Assembly (NCBI GenBank): GCA_003647095.1
Contig: QMME01000184.1
Coordinates: forward strand, 1-7,606
DNA: 7,606 nt
Source of the DNA: Deltaproteobacteria bacterium
GTDB taxonomy: Bacteria > Myxococcota > B64-G9
Direction: 5' to 3'
The stretch's first letter is position 1; every line of letters begins with the position of its first letter. The notes under the pieces were generated by a model that worked only from the letters and a program-made list of their open reading frames with translations, had not been told where the DNA came from and did no database searches. The position numbers were made by a program, and so were the translations under genes. Below are positions 1 through 6,611 of the stretch, piece after piece.

Positions 1-1
1 C

Positions 2-364
2 CCGCTCATCGACATGGTCTTTCAGTTGCTCATCTTCTTCCTGCTCACTACAACCTTCGCCGTAAATGTCCGGGAGGGGGGCCTGGAGGTGGACCTGCCG
101 CGGGCCAAGTCGGCGCAGATACCCTCGTTGTCGCGCCAGGTAGTGATTGCCATTCTCAAGGACGGGCGCATGGTGGTGGGAGGCGAGACCGTCTCCGACG
201 AGCAGCTGCGTAGAAAGCTCGAGCAGGTGGCCAAGGAGGATCCCCGAACCATGGTGGTGGTGCAGGCCGACAAGGCCGTCGATCACGGCCACGTGGTTCA
301 CGCCATGGACCTGGCCGCCAACCTGGGCCTCAAGCGCCTGGCCATTGCCACGGTACAAGAGTAG
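2..364 (+). CDS. exbD: ExbD/TolR-family proton-channel subunit (5' end missing)
   Basis: Inner-membrane protein of the ExbB/ExbD or TolQ/TolR type, which couples proton flow to work at the outer membrane (TonB-dependent uptake or Tol-Pal). The reading frame is open from base 2, upstream of the first in-window ATG at 14, and begins with Pro-Leu-Ile-Asp-Met followed by a hydrophobic helix. That Asp just before or within the single transmembrane helix is the conserved proton-carrying residue of the family. The remaining part, about 90 residues, reads as the periplasmic domain, including 'VVVQADKAVDHGHVVHAMD', which fits the family's 'aD..v.yg.vv.vmd' pattern, and it ends in 'LAIATVQE' as a normal C terminus. 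The cytoplasmic N-terminal stretch lies outside the window, so an ExbB/TolQ partner probably lies just upstream. ExbD versus TolR cannot be decided without that context. The next gene starts 7 bases after the stop, so they are probably co-transcribed. Confidence 0.92.
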   Translation, partial: PLIDMVFQLLIFFLLTTTFAVNVREGGLEVDLPRAKSAQIPSLSRQVVIAILKDGRMVVGGETVSDEQLRRKLEQVAKEDPRTMVVVQADKAVDHGHVVHAMDLAANLGLKRLAIATVQE

Positions 365-371
365 GGCCGGG

Positions 372-740
372 GTGAACACGCGGGTCAAGATCCTGTTTCT
401 GCTGGCGGCGGCCCTGGCCCTGGCCTGGATGGCCTACACGGCCATGGGTCCCGGTGGCGCCCGGCAGGACAGCCTGCGCCGCCAGCTCGACCGCTTGCTG
501 GAGCAGAACCGGCGCCTGAGTGAGAAAAATCGCTTGTTGTTGTTGGAGATCGATGCCTTGAAGAAACGCAACGACTACATCGAACGCCTGGCCCGGGATC
601 GCCTGGGCCTGGTGGCTCCGGGCGAACTGGTGCTGCGGTTGCCCGACCAGCCGGATCCGACTGCCTCACCTGACGGCGACGCCGGTCCGGCTCCGGCGGC
701 CGACCGGCAAGCACCCCGGCGGGGCGAGAAGGGCAGGTGA
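372..740 (+). CDS. ftsB: FtsB/DivIC-like septum formation protein
   Basis: Small bitopic division protein of 122 residues. FtsB/DivIC proteins form a coiled-coil complex with FtsL and FtsQ/DivIB that activates septal cell-wall synthesis. Seen here: a short basic N terminus, a transmembrane helix at about residues 6-22, a Leu/Arg/Glu-rich coiled coil at about 33-70, and the signature 'YIERLARDRLGLVAPGELVLRL' (about 69-90), which matches the family pattern of an acidic/aromatic stretch, 'ARerLGlv.pgE' and a hydrophobic end. The frame is open upstream, but GTG at 372 is chosen because it starts directly before the membrane helix and just after the exbD stop; earlier starts would give an Arg/Trp-rich shadow of exbD. 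The upstream ribosome site is weak (AGGG at 363-366), so coupling to exbD translation is likely. Oddity: a tail of about 30 residues rich in Pro, Asp and Ala, ending basic, beyond the usual end of the family. Confidence 0.88.
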   Translation: MNTRVKILFLLAAALALAWMAYTAMGPGGARQDSLRRQLDRLLEQNRRLSEKNRLLLLEIDALKKRNDYIERLARDRLGLVAPGELVLRLPDQPDPTASPDGDAGPAPAADRQAPRRGEKGR

Positions 741-744
741 GCGG

Positions 745-2973
745 GTGGCCGTGGGCCGGAAACTGGGGCACGGACTCAAGTGGCTGGACGTCCACCTGCT
801 GGCCGAGACCACCTGTTTGTTGCTGGTGCTGGTGGTGGCCTTCCGTTGGGATGGCTCCCGGCCCTGGTTATGGCCGCTGCTGGCCCTGTGGCTGGCCTGG
901 CAGTTGGGGCGTCTTCTCTACCGGGTGGCGCTGCGCTACCGGCCCGAGGCGGTTGCGGTGGGCGGAGCGGGGCACGATTTCCGCCAGCTGGAAATGTACC
1001 TGCTGGGGGCGGTGTTTTTCCTGCTAAGGGTTACCGGTGGCCTGTACAGTCCGCTGTACGCACTCCAATACCTGTTGTTGGCCGCAGTCGGCGGGTTCGA
1101 CTCCAGCTGGTACAACCGGCTGCTGGTACTGGGCATGGCCGTGCTCCTGGAGGTCGGACAGGTAGTTGGCCTGGCCGGTCCGGTGCCCTGGTCCCTGGTG
1201 GCGGTACACCTGCTGGCCGGCGGCGGCTTCTGTTTCGCCCTGGGAGCAATGGAGTGGGCCTGGGCGGCGGCGGAGCGAGCCCGCAGCGAAGCCCGCGTGC
1301 AGCAGCGGCTGGCGCAGAAGGATCACGAGGCCGAGGAATACCGCCTCATCGGCATGGAGGTCAGCCACGTCGATGCGCCGGCCGCCAAGCGCAGCCAGGA
1401 TCTCAAGCGCAGCTCGGTTCGCGAGGTGGGCCTGGGCATGGGCAACATCATCGAGATCCTGGAGAACGCCCTCTTGCCCAACGTGGTGGCCGTTTACTGG
1501 CTGTCGGTGGACGAGAGCCAGGTCAAGCTAAAGGAGGCTCGCCCGCTGGAACGCCGCGGGCTCCTGCAGCCGGTGCTGGATGCCCGAAGCGGGCTGGTGG
1601 GAGCCGTGTTGCAGAACCGGGCGGTGGTGGAACAGAAAAACCCCCGTCCCTCCGAGCGTGGGGCCAGCTATTATCGCAAGCCTCAGGGCATTCGCTATTT
1701 TGTGGGCGCACCGCTGTGGGAGGAGAAGGGTGACGGACACCGCTACCTGCGCGGGGTGCTGCTGGCCGACCGCGTGGCCGACGTACCCTTCATCGACGAG
1801 AATGAAAGGCTGATCCAGGCCGCGGCGCGGGAACTGATGCGTATCGTCATCACCGAGCGCAAGCTCAACCAGCTCGATCGCCTGCGCCACCAATATCAGG
1901 AGTTGTACTCGGTTACGGAGCGGTTGCTGCGTCTGACCGCGGTCCAGGAAGTGGCCGAGCAACTGGCGGGCTCGCTGCGCCTGGTGACCGGCGGTGCCGA
2001 CTTCGCGGCCGTGGTGCTGGCCGAGGAGACGGGGGAACTGGTCCTCAAGGCAGCCGAGGGTGCCGAAGACCTTGCCGACTGGTGCCAGCGCCACCTGGCC
2101 GCCGAGGTTCCCCCCGCCGGTTCGCTGTGTGCCCTGGCCATGCAGAACGGCTTGATCATGTCCGACCACGCCTTTGCCAGGCGCGGCCGCGGGCAGCGGG
2201 TGGTGCTGGGCGAGGGCCTGGATCCGCCCGGCCTGGCAGCGGTGCAGGTGGCTCCGTTGCTGCATCCCTCCCAGGGCGAGAGCCGGCCCCTGGGAGTGCT
2301 GCTGGTGGCCAGCCGCCGGGACAGCTTTTTCAGCGGCCGCGATGGTCAGGGAGCCGATGTCAAGCGCACCCTGGAGGTGTTTTCCAACGTGGCCGTGCTG
2401 GCGTTGCTCAACGCCCTGCAGTACGAGAAGCTGGAACGCATGGCCACTACCGACGCCCTGACCGGGTTGTACAACCGGCGCCGTTTCTTCGAGATGCTGG
2501 AAAACGCCGTGGCCGATGGGTTACGCTATGAGCGACCCCTGGGATTGATCATGTGCGACATAGATCACTTCAAGAGCATCAACGATACCTACGGCCATCC
2601 CATGGGCGACGAGGTGTTGCGCCGGGTGGCGCGGGTGCTCAACGATGTGGCCCGCACCACCGACCGGGTCTGCCGCATCGGCGGAGAGGAGTTCGCCATC
2701 ATCCTGCCCCAGACCGATTACCAGGGTGCCGAGCAACTGGCGGAACGCTTTCGCCAAGAGATTGCCCGGCAGGAATTCCGGCACCAGGGGCGGGATTTTT
2801 CGATTACCCTGTCACTGGGCATCTGCGTGTTGCCCGAGCACGCACGCCACAAGGAAGAACTCATCCAACGTGCCGATCAGGCGCTCTACCAGGCCAAGGA
2901 GGGCGGTCGCAACCGGGTGGTGCCGTTTAGACCATCTTCGGGAAAACAGGCACTGGCGGGAGAACATAAATGA
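745..2973 (+). CDS. Membrane diguanylate cyclase with two GAF-like regions and a GGEEF domain
   Basis: Predicted to make cyclic di-GMP from two GTP at the inner membrane (742 residues). Domain order: five or six hydrophobic segments between about residues 22 and 168; a charged helical linker (about 173-200); two GAF-like regions (about 230-372 and 395-555); a GGDEF domain (about 562-730). In the GGDEF domain I see 'DALTGLYNRRRFF' (570-582), metal-site Asp605 in 'CDIDHFKSIND', 'YGHPMGDE', and the active-site GGEEF at 646-650, a permitted variant. The product-inhibition site RxxD is intact (Arg637-Asp640) at the classical spacing of five residues before GGEEF. The cyclase should therefore be active and feedback-controlled. 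The membrane part contains GGLYSPL (98-104), like motifs in quinone-sensing kinases. GTG at 745 is the first start in frame, 4 bases after the ftsB stop; GTG at 751 is an alternative. No EAL or HD-GYP domain is present. Confidence 0.93.
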   Translation: MAVGRKLGHGLKWLDVHLLAETTCLLLVLVVAFRWDGSRPWLWPLLALWLAWQLGRLLYRVALRYRPEAVAVGGAGHDFRQLEMYLLGAVFFLLRVTGGLYSPLYALQYLLLAAVGGFDSSWYNRLLVLGMAVLLEVGQVVGLAGPVPWSLVAVHLLAGGGFCFALGAMEWAWAAAERARSEARVQQRLAQKDHEAEEYRLIGMEVSHVDAPAAKRSQDLKRSSVREVGLGMGNIIEILENALLPNVVAVYWLSVDESQVKLKEARPLERRGLLQPVLDARSGLVGAVLQNRAVVEQKNPRPSERGASYYRKPQGIRYFVGAPLWEEKGDGHRYLRGVLLADRVADVPFIDENERLIQAAARELMRIVITERKLNQLDRLRHQYQELYSVTERLLRLTAVQEVAEQLAGSLRLVTGGADFAAVVLAEETGELVLKAAEGAEDLADWCQRHLAAEVPPAGSLCALAMQNGLIMSDHAFARRGRGQRVVLGEGLDPPGLAAVQVAPLLHPSQGESRPLGVLLVASRRDSFFSGRDGQGADVKRTLEVFSNVAVLALLNALQYEKLERMATTDALTGLYNRRRFFEMLENAVADGLRYERPLGLIMCDIDHFKSINDTYGHPMGDEVLRRVARVLNDVARTTDRVCRIGGEEFAIILPQTDYQGAEQLAERFRQEIARQEFRHQGRDFSITLSLGICVLPEHARHKEELIQRADQALYQAKEGGRNRVVPFRPSSGKQALAGEHK
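2958..2962 (+). promoter_or_regulatory. Ribosome binding site for PIN-PhoH inside the cyclase gene
   Basis: GGGAG lies 7 bases before ATG at 2970, entirely within the 3' end of the diguanylate cyclase coding region. With the ATGA overlap at 2970-2973 it fixes the start of the PIN-PhoH gene and points to translational coupling. Confidence 0.7.
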
Positions 2974-4289
2974 AAAAGAACTTCATTCTCGACACCAACG
3001 TCCTGCTGCACGATCCGCGGGCCATCTTCGCCTTCGATGACAATGACGTGGTCATTCCCATCTACGTCATCGAGGAGATCGACCGCTTCAAACGCGATCA
3101 GTCCGAGCTGGGACGCAACGCCCGGGTGGTGGGTCGCTACATCGACGAGTACCGGAACGACGGCAAGCTCAGCCAGGGCGTGCAGTTGCCCACCGGGGGC
3201 GTGCTAAGGGTGATGTTCGCCACCCGCGATATCCCCGCCGAGATCGGCTTGGCCCAGAAGATGGATCATCGCATCCTGGCAGTGGCCTTTGAGTTGAAAG
3301 AGGTAGAGGCGGACAAGCCGGCCATCTTCATCACCAAGGATGTCAACCTGCGCATCAAGGCCGACGTGCTGGGCATCACCGCCCAGGATTACGATACGGA
3401 GAAAGTCACCGTCGACGAAATCTACACCGGCATCACCGAGCTGCAGGTGCCCGGCCGGGTGGTGGACGATTTCTACCAGCAGTCGGGCCTGGCCGTGGAG
3501 GTGTTGGAAGGCCTGGAATCACAGCCGAACATGTTCGTCCACCTGCGTGATGAAACCGATTCCGGCCATGCGGCGTTGTGCCGGGTGACCCCCGAGGGTG
3601 ACCGTTTGGTACCGGTACGCAAGGCCCGCTCCGGGGTGTGGGGCATTCACCCCCGCAACCGGGAGCAGATCTTCGCCCTCGACGTGCTGCTAGACGATCG
3701 CATCAAACTGGTCACCCTGGCCGGCAAGGCGGGCACCGGCAAGACCCTGCTGGCCCTGGCCGCCGGCTTGTTCAAGACCGTCGAGGAGAGTGCTTTCCAG
3801 CGCCTGTTGGTGTCGCGTCCCATCTTTCCCATGGGTCGCGACATCGGTTACCTGCCCGGTGATGTCGAGGACAAGCTCAATCCCTGGATGCAACCCATCT
3901 ACGACAACGTCGATTTCCTGCTCAACACCGGGCAACGGGAGAAGAGACGCGGGCGCAGCTACCGGGAGTTGATGGACATGGACATGATCGAGATCGAACC
4001 GCTGACATACATCCGCGGCCGCTCCATTCCCAACCAGTACATAGTGGTGGACGAAGCACAGAACCTGACCCCCCACGAGGTCAAGACCATCATCACCCGC
4101 GCCGGCGACAGCACCAAGATCGTGCTCACCGGAGATCTCTACCAGATCGATAATCCCTACATCGATTCGTCGAACAGCGGGCTCAGTTACATCGTCAATC
4201 GCTTCCGGGGCCGGTCGCTGGCCGGCCACGTAACCCTGGTCAAGGGCGAACGCTCGGAGCTGGCCGAGCTGGCCAGCAACCTCTTGTGA
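2970..4289 (+). CDS. phoH2: PIN-PhoH fusion ATPase (PhoH2 type)
   Basis: A 439-residue protein joining an N-terminal PIN nuclease-like domain to a C-terminal PhoH ATPase. Characterised PhoH2 proteins of this architecture are sequence-specific RNA helicases/RNases; a role in RNA turnover here is by family only. The PIN half (about 1-135) starts 'ILDTNVLLHDP', with Asp8, Glu35/36, Asp99 ('KMDHRIL') and Asp124 ('ITKDVNLRIKAD') placed as the acidic metal-binding set, so the nuclease site looks intact. The PhoH half (about 225-439) has Walker A 'GKAGTGKT' (252-259), 'RPIFPMGRDIGYLPGDVEDKLNPW' (283-306, a PhoH hallmark), and Walker B 'YIVVDEAQN' (357-365), then 'VLTGDLYQID'. Length is normal for the fusion type. 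The gene starts in a 4-base ATGA overlap with the diguanylate cyclase. The small upstream antitoxin-like gene known beside mycobacterial phoH2 is absent. Confidence 0.95.
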   Translation: MKKNFILDTNVLLHDPRAIFAFDDNDVVIPIYVIEEIDRFKRDQSELGRNARVVGRYIDEYRNDGKLSQGVQLPTGGVLRVMFATRDIPAEIGLAQKMDHRILAVAFELKEVEADKPAIFITKDVNLRIKADVLGITAQDYDTEKVTVDEIYTGITELQVPGRVVDDFYQQSGLAVEVLEGLESQPNMFVHLRDETDSGHAALCRVTPEGDRLVPVRKARSGVWGIHPRNREQIFALDVLLDDRIKLVTLAGKAGTGKTLLALAAGLFKTVEESAFQRLLVSRPIFPMGRDIGYLPGDVEDKLNPWMQPIYDNVDFLLNTGQREKRRGRSYRELMDMDMIEIEPLTYIRGRSIPNQYIVVDEAQNLTPHEVKTIITRAGDSTKIVLTGDLYQIDNPYIDSSNSGLSYIVNRFRGRSLAGHVTLVKGERSELAELASNLL

Positions 4290-4300
4290 GCCGGCGCCCG

Positions 4301-4306
4301 GGGAGG
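4301..4306 (+). promoter_or_regulatory. Ribosome binding site for acyP
   Basis: GGGAGG in the 22-base gap after PIN-PhoH, 5 bases before ATG at 4312. It supports that start. Confidence 0.6.
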
Positions 4307-4311
4307 CGGGG

Positions 4312-4593
4312 ATGAGCGAGACTGCCAGGTTGCATGCCGTCATTCACGGGCGAGTGCAGGGAGTGTTCTTCCGGGCCAGTGCCCGCGACCAGGCCGAACG
4401 CCTGGGGGTAACCGGCTGGGTGCGAAACTGTCCCCAGGGCACGGTGGAGCTGGTGGCCGAGGGCGAACGAGGGCAGCTCGAGCAACTGCTGCAGTGGTGC
4501 CACCGAGGCCCGGACTACGCCCGCGTGGAGCGGGTACAGGCCGAGTGGCTACCGCCCACTGGTGAGTTCGCTTCCTTCATGATTACCTACTGA
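4312..4593 (+). CDS. acyP: Acylphosphatase
   Basis: Small cytosolic enzyme (93 residues, typical size) that hydrolyses the carboxyl-phosphate bond of acylphosphates; its physiological role in bacteria is poorly defined. The family signature is complete: 'HGRVQGVFFR' (about 12-21) forms the phosphate-binding loop with catalytic Arg21, and 'GWVRNCPQGTVELVAEG' (about 35-51) carries the catalytic Asn39. The C terminus 'ASFMITY' matches the usual final strand. It lies 22 bases after PIN-PhoH and 13 before the S41 protease, so it is most simply a middle gene of the same operon. No odd features. Confidence 0.96.
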   Translation: MSETARLHAVIHGRVQGVFFRASARDQAERLGVTGWVRNCPQGTVELVAEGERGQLEQLLQWCHRGPDYARVERVQAEWLPPTGEFASFMITY

Positions 4594-4600
4594 AGAGGAG
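4594..4600 (+). promoter_or_regulatory. Ribosome binding site for the S41 protease
   Basis: AGAGGAG lies 6 bases before ATG at 4607, directly after the acyP stop. It is a good match that fixes the protease start. Confidence 0.65.
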
Positions 4601-4606
4601 AAAGAG

Positions 4607-5899
4607 ATGAAAAGGACGGCGAGCACGGTGCTGCTGGTTCTGTTACTGGGTTGTGCCGGCCCGGCCGGAGCCGCCGGCCACGACTATCCCGTCCTGCGCG
4701 AGGTGCTCAGGCACCTGCGATTGATGTTCGTGGATCAGCCCAACCTCAACGCCCTGCTGCTGGGAGGCCTGCGCGGTCTCAAGCAGTCCCTGCCGGAACT
4801 TCGGGTGGAGCTGGGCCCCCGGGCAGGACAGTATTTTCTTCGTGCCGGCGCCAGCAAGCTGGCTACCGATGCCCGGGCAGTGGAGTCCTTTACCGGGCTG
4901 GAGCGGGCGCTGCTGGGGGCGCTGCGCCTGGCCCGGGCCGCCGGGGGCAAGAAGGGAATGGAACACCAGCTCATCCGCGGCTTGATCAGCCACTGTGGAG
5001 ACCGCTGGACGGTGTTTCTGGAATCGGCGTACTACCGGCGCTTGCTCGACGACGGCACCCGGCAACTGGGCTCGGTGGGCTTGTTGCCGGCGGCCGGGCG
5101 GGGCGGATTGCTGGTGCTCGATGTCCGGGACGGTTCGCCGGCCGGGCAGGCGGGAATTCGCCCCGGGCAGGTCATAGACAGCATTGCCGGCCAGCCGTCG
5201 GAGAGGCTAAACGAACTCGAGGCCCTGGCCCTTTTGCGCGGGCCGCTGGGGCAGAAGGTGACGGTGACCGTGGCCGGACGCAAGCACCGGCTGGCCTATG
5301 CCTCGGAGCCCAAGCGAAACATCTCGGTGGATCCCCCCGAGCAGGGCATCGCCCGGGTGCACCTGCTCAACTTCCGGGCCGGCACCGCCCGGCGCCTGCG
5401 GGCGGTGCTCGGCAAGCTCGAGAACATGGGCATGCGCGGGTTGGTACTCGACCTGCGCGGTAATCCCGGTGGATTGCTCACCGAGGGAGTGGCGGTGGCC
5501 GGCTTGTTCATGGATGCCGGGCCGGTGGTCAGGGTGGTCGGCCGCGGCCGGCGCCACGGCGAAACCTCTGAAAACCCCGCGCCCGGTTCGTGGCGTGCCT
5601 TGCCTCTAGTGCTGCTGGTGGACGGCCGCTCGGCCTCCGTCAGCGAGATGGTGACCATGGTCTTGCACGAACGGCGTGGAGCGAAGATTGTCGGCAGTAC
5701 CACGCTGGGTAAGGGGGTGGTACAGGTGCTGATTGAATTGGAGGATGGTTCGGCGCTCAAGCTTTCGACCGCCCGTTACGCCACCCCGGCCGGCCGGACC
5801 CTGCTCGCGGGAATCGAGCCCGACGTGCCCGTCGCCGCCGGCCCCGGAAGCGGTGACCTGGCACTGCAGGCTGCGCGCCGGGTCCTGTCGGGGCGTTGA
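4607..5899 (+). CDS. ctpA: Exported PDZ-S41 C-terminal processing peptidase
   Basis: Serine protease of the Ctp/Tsp family (430 residues), which trims or degrades envelope proteins from their C termini using a Ser-Lys dyad. Residues 1-23 form a signal sequence; the hydrophobic run ends 'LLLGC' with Cys16, an imperfect lipobox (Leu rather than a small residue at -2), so the protein is either a lipoprotein or cleaved near 'AGAAG'. A PDZ domain spans about 153-233 ('GLLVLDVRDGSPAGQAGIRPGQVIDSIAG'). The S41 core follows (about 245-410): 'LVLDLRGNPGGLL' (279-291), catalytic Ser344 in 'RSASVSE' and Lys369 in 'TLGKGVVQ'. Their 25-residue spacing equals that of E. coli Tsp (Ser430/Lys455). 'DGSALKLSTARYATPAGRTL' and 'GIEPDVPV' complete the family pattern. 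Residues 24-150 are a weakly conserved helical N-terminal part. The last gene of the left operon; no intrinsic terminator is visible after it. Confidence 0.93.
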   Translation: MKRTASTVLLVLLLGCAGPAGAAGHDYPVLREVLRHLRLMFVDQPNLNALLLGGLRGLKQSLPELRVELGPRAGQYFLRAGASKLATDARAVESFTGLERALLGALRLARAAGGKKGMEHQLIRGLISHCGDRWTVFLESAYYRRLLDDGTRQLGSVGLLPAAGRGGLLVLDVRDGSPAGQAGIRPGQVIDSIAGQPSERLNELEALALLRGPLGQKVTVTVAGRKHRLAYASEPKRNISVDPPEQGIARVHLLNFRAGTARRLRAVLGKLENMGMRGLVLDLRGNPGGLLTEGVAVAGLFMDAGPVVRVVGRGRRHGETSENPAPGSWRALPLVLLVDGRSASVSEMVTMVLHERRGAKIVGSTTLGKGVVQVLIELEDGSALKLSTARYATPAGRTLLAGIEPDVPVAAGPGSGDLALQAARRVLSGR

Positions 5900-6068
5900 T
5901 GGCAGTTTTCCAGAAGGGTGCAAACCATTGCGGAGGTGTCTGGCAATGAACAGAACGGTTACCTCCCTCCTTTCGCAAGGTACGCCGGGTGGCCGGCTGA
6001 GTGAAGAAGCGGAAGTGACCAGGCTGGTTGCCGGCACGCCACTACCGCAGCATCTGTCCGGTACTGCT
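5900..6068. other. Intergenic region between convergent genes
   Basis: A 169-base stretch between the stop of the S41 protease and the stop of the minus-strand gene. It contains the structured Shine-Dalgarno/ATG signal at 5920-5966 and a short hairpin at 5984-5997 (GCCGG, loop GTGG, CCGGC) with no T run on either strand. I see no intrinsic terminator for either flanking gene. No start within it gives an ORF with convincing family features. Confidence 0.6.
5920..5966 (+). promoter_or_regulatory. Shine-Dalgarno/ATG signal within competing inverted repeats (possible RNA switch)
   Basis: GGAGGT (5932-5937) stands 8 bases before an ATG (5946-5948), an excellent translation start by plus-strand standards. 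It is wrapped in three pairings that cannot all form: GCAA 5920-5923 with TTGC 5928-5931 (4-base loop); CATTGC 5926-5931 with GCAATG 5943-5948, which includes the ATG; and GGAGGT 5932-5937 with ACCTCC 5961-5966, which would hide the ribosome site. The pairings are exact in the sequence. That they form or regulate anything is inference, and short perfect repeats can arise by chance in G+C-rich DNA. Confidence 0.3.
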
Positions 6069-6569
6069 TCAGCGGGTCTTGCCACCGCGGCGGGTAAAGC
6101 GCATGGGAATGCGGCCGGCCAGTTGACCATCCACCTCGACCTCGAACAGGTAGCGGCCGGGCTTGTCGACGGTAAGGTGTTCCCAGCTCAACGCCTGGCT
6201 GGCCAGGCCGTTTTCGCTCAGCGCCAGCACGCCGTCGATTTTCTGCAGTACCTGGCCGTTGACGTCTTTGATGCGCATGACGAAGTCGACCTCGCGGCTA
6301 CCCTGTGAGGACTTGATGGTGGTGCAACTTTCGAAGGCGGGAATGCGGGCCGGGAAGCCGGGCAGTCGCCAGTGCTTGAGAGGTTTTCCCCGCTGAGCCA
6401 GGCAGTGACCCTGGGAGTCGAAGCCTACTCGGGTGGCAAAGATATTACTCAGGATGCGGTATTGGTTCTTACTGGCCGGCTCGCTGGCAACCGCCCGTTC
6501 TGCCGGTGGCCAGGGCAAGAAAGTGCCGAAGCACGCCACGGCCAGGTACAGAACCCAGGACCTGTTCAT
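6069..6569 (-). CDS. Exported protein of unknown function
   Basis: A 166-residue protein, the only gene on the minus strand here. I do not recognise the family. Residues 1 to about 28 are a signal peptide (basic start, hydrophobic core, likely cleavage after 'ERAVA'); an alternative lipobox-like 'AVAC' with Cys13 is a poorer fit. The mature part has alternating hydrophobic strands and turns, notably 'VDFVMRIKDVNGQVLQ' (94-109) and 'VDKPGRYLFEVEVDGQLAGRIPMRF' (134-158), the 'pG.Y.fev.vdg' pattern seen in small beta-sandwich domains. Two cysteines, 57 and 82, could form a disulfide after export. The C terminus is basic. GGGAGGAG (reading the minus strand, at 6580-6573) precedes the ATG, supporting this start. 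It is divergent from the PilZ gene and convergent with the protease gene, so it is a stand-alone unit. Confidence 0.8.
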   Translation of the reverse strand: MNRSWVLYLAVACFGTFLPWPPAERAVASEPASKNQYRILSNIFATRVGFDSQGHCLAQRGKPLKHWRLPGFPARIPAFESCTTIKSSQGSREVDFVMRIKDVNGQVLQKIDGVLALSENGLASQALSWEHLTVDKPGRYLFEVEVDGQLAGRIPMRFTRRGGKTR

Positions 6570-6572
6570 GTT

Positions 6573-6580
6573 CTCCTCCC
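6573..6580 (-). promoter_or_regulatory. Ribosome binding site for the minus-strand gene
   Basis: The minus strand reads GGGAGGAG three bases before the ATG (core GGAGG six bases before). It is among the strongest ribosome sites in the window and supports this strand being the coding one. Confidence 0.7.
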
Positions 6581-6611
6581 GGTTGTCATTATCCTACTAC
6601 AGGCGGTTGTC
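6580..6611 (+). repeat. Direct repeat pair CGGTTGTC (possible operator)
   Basis: Identical 8-base copies at 6580-6587 and 6604-6611, 24 bases start to start, flanking the candidate minus-strand -10 box. A third partial copy, TTGTCAT, lies at 6629-6635 and matches the first copy's TTGTCAT (6583-6589). The spacing of about two helical turns fits a regulator binding site, but no regulator is known. Confidence 0.35.
6588..6593 (-). promoter_or_regulatory. Candidate -10 box for the minus-strand gene
   Basis: The minus strand reads GATAAT, 5 of 6 matches to TATAAT, about 20 bases before the start codon. That would give a leader of roughly a dozen bases just holding the ribosome site. The expected -35 position (6616-6611, CAGGGG) does not match, so if used it needs an activator or another sigma factor. 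Confidence 0.25.

Noticed and set aside
147..371. N-terminal extension of the FtsB-like protein from ATG 147
   Set aside because: It overlaps exbD in another frame and reads as Trp/Arg/Pro-rich shadow sequence; GTG 372 gives a normal family N terminus.
1528..2265. Minus-strand 245-codon ORF inside the cyclase gene
   Set aside because: It is antisense to clear GAF-like coding sequence; long antisense frames are expected at this G+C content and it has no recognisable motif.
3690..4343. Minus-strand 217-codon ORF inside the PIN-PhoH gene
   Set aside because: It is the shadow of the conserved Walker A/B region of PhoH, with no domain features of its own.
5914..5970. Cyclic di-GMP (GEMM) riboswitch suggested by GCAAACC and GGTTACC near c-di-GMP genes
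   Set aside because: The two strings are only about 30 bases apart, there is no GNRA-capped first stem, no GCAAAGCC junction and no receptor stem. Length and order do not fit GEMM-I.
5984..5997. Hairpin GCCGG-GTGG-CCGGC as a transcription terminator
   Set aside because: The stem is only five pairs and no T run follows on either strand.
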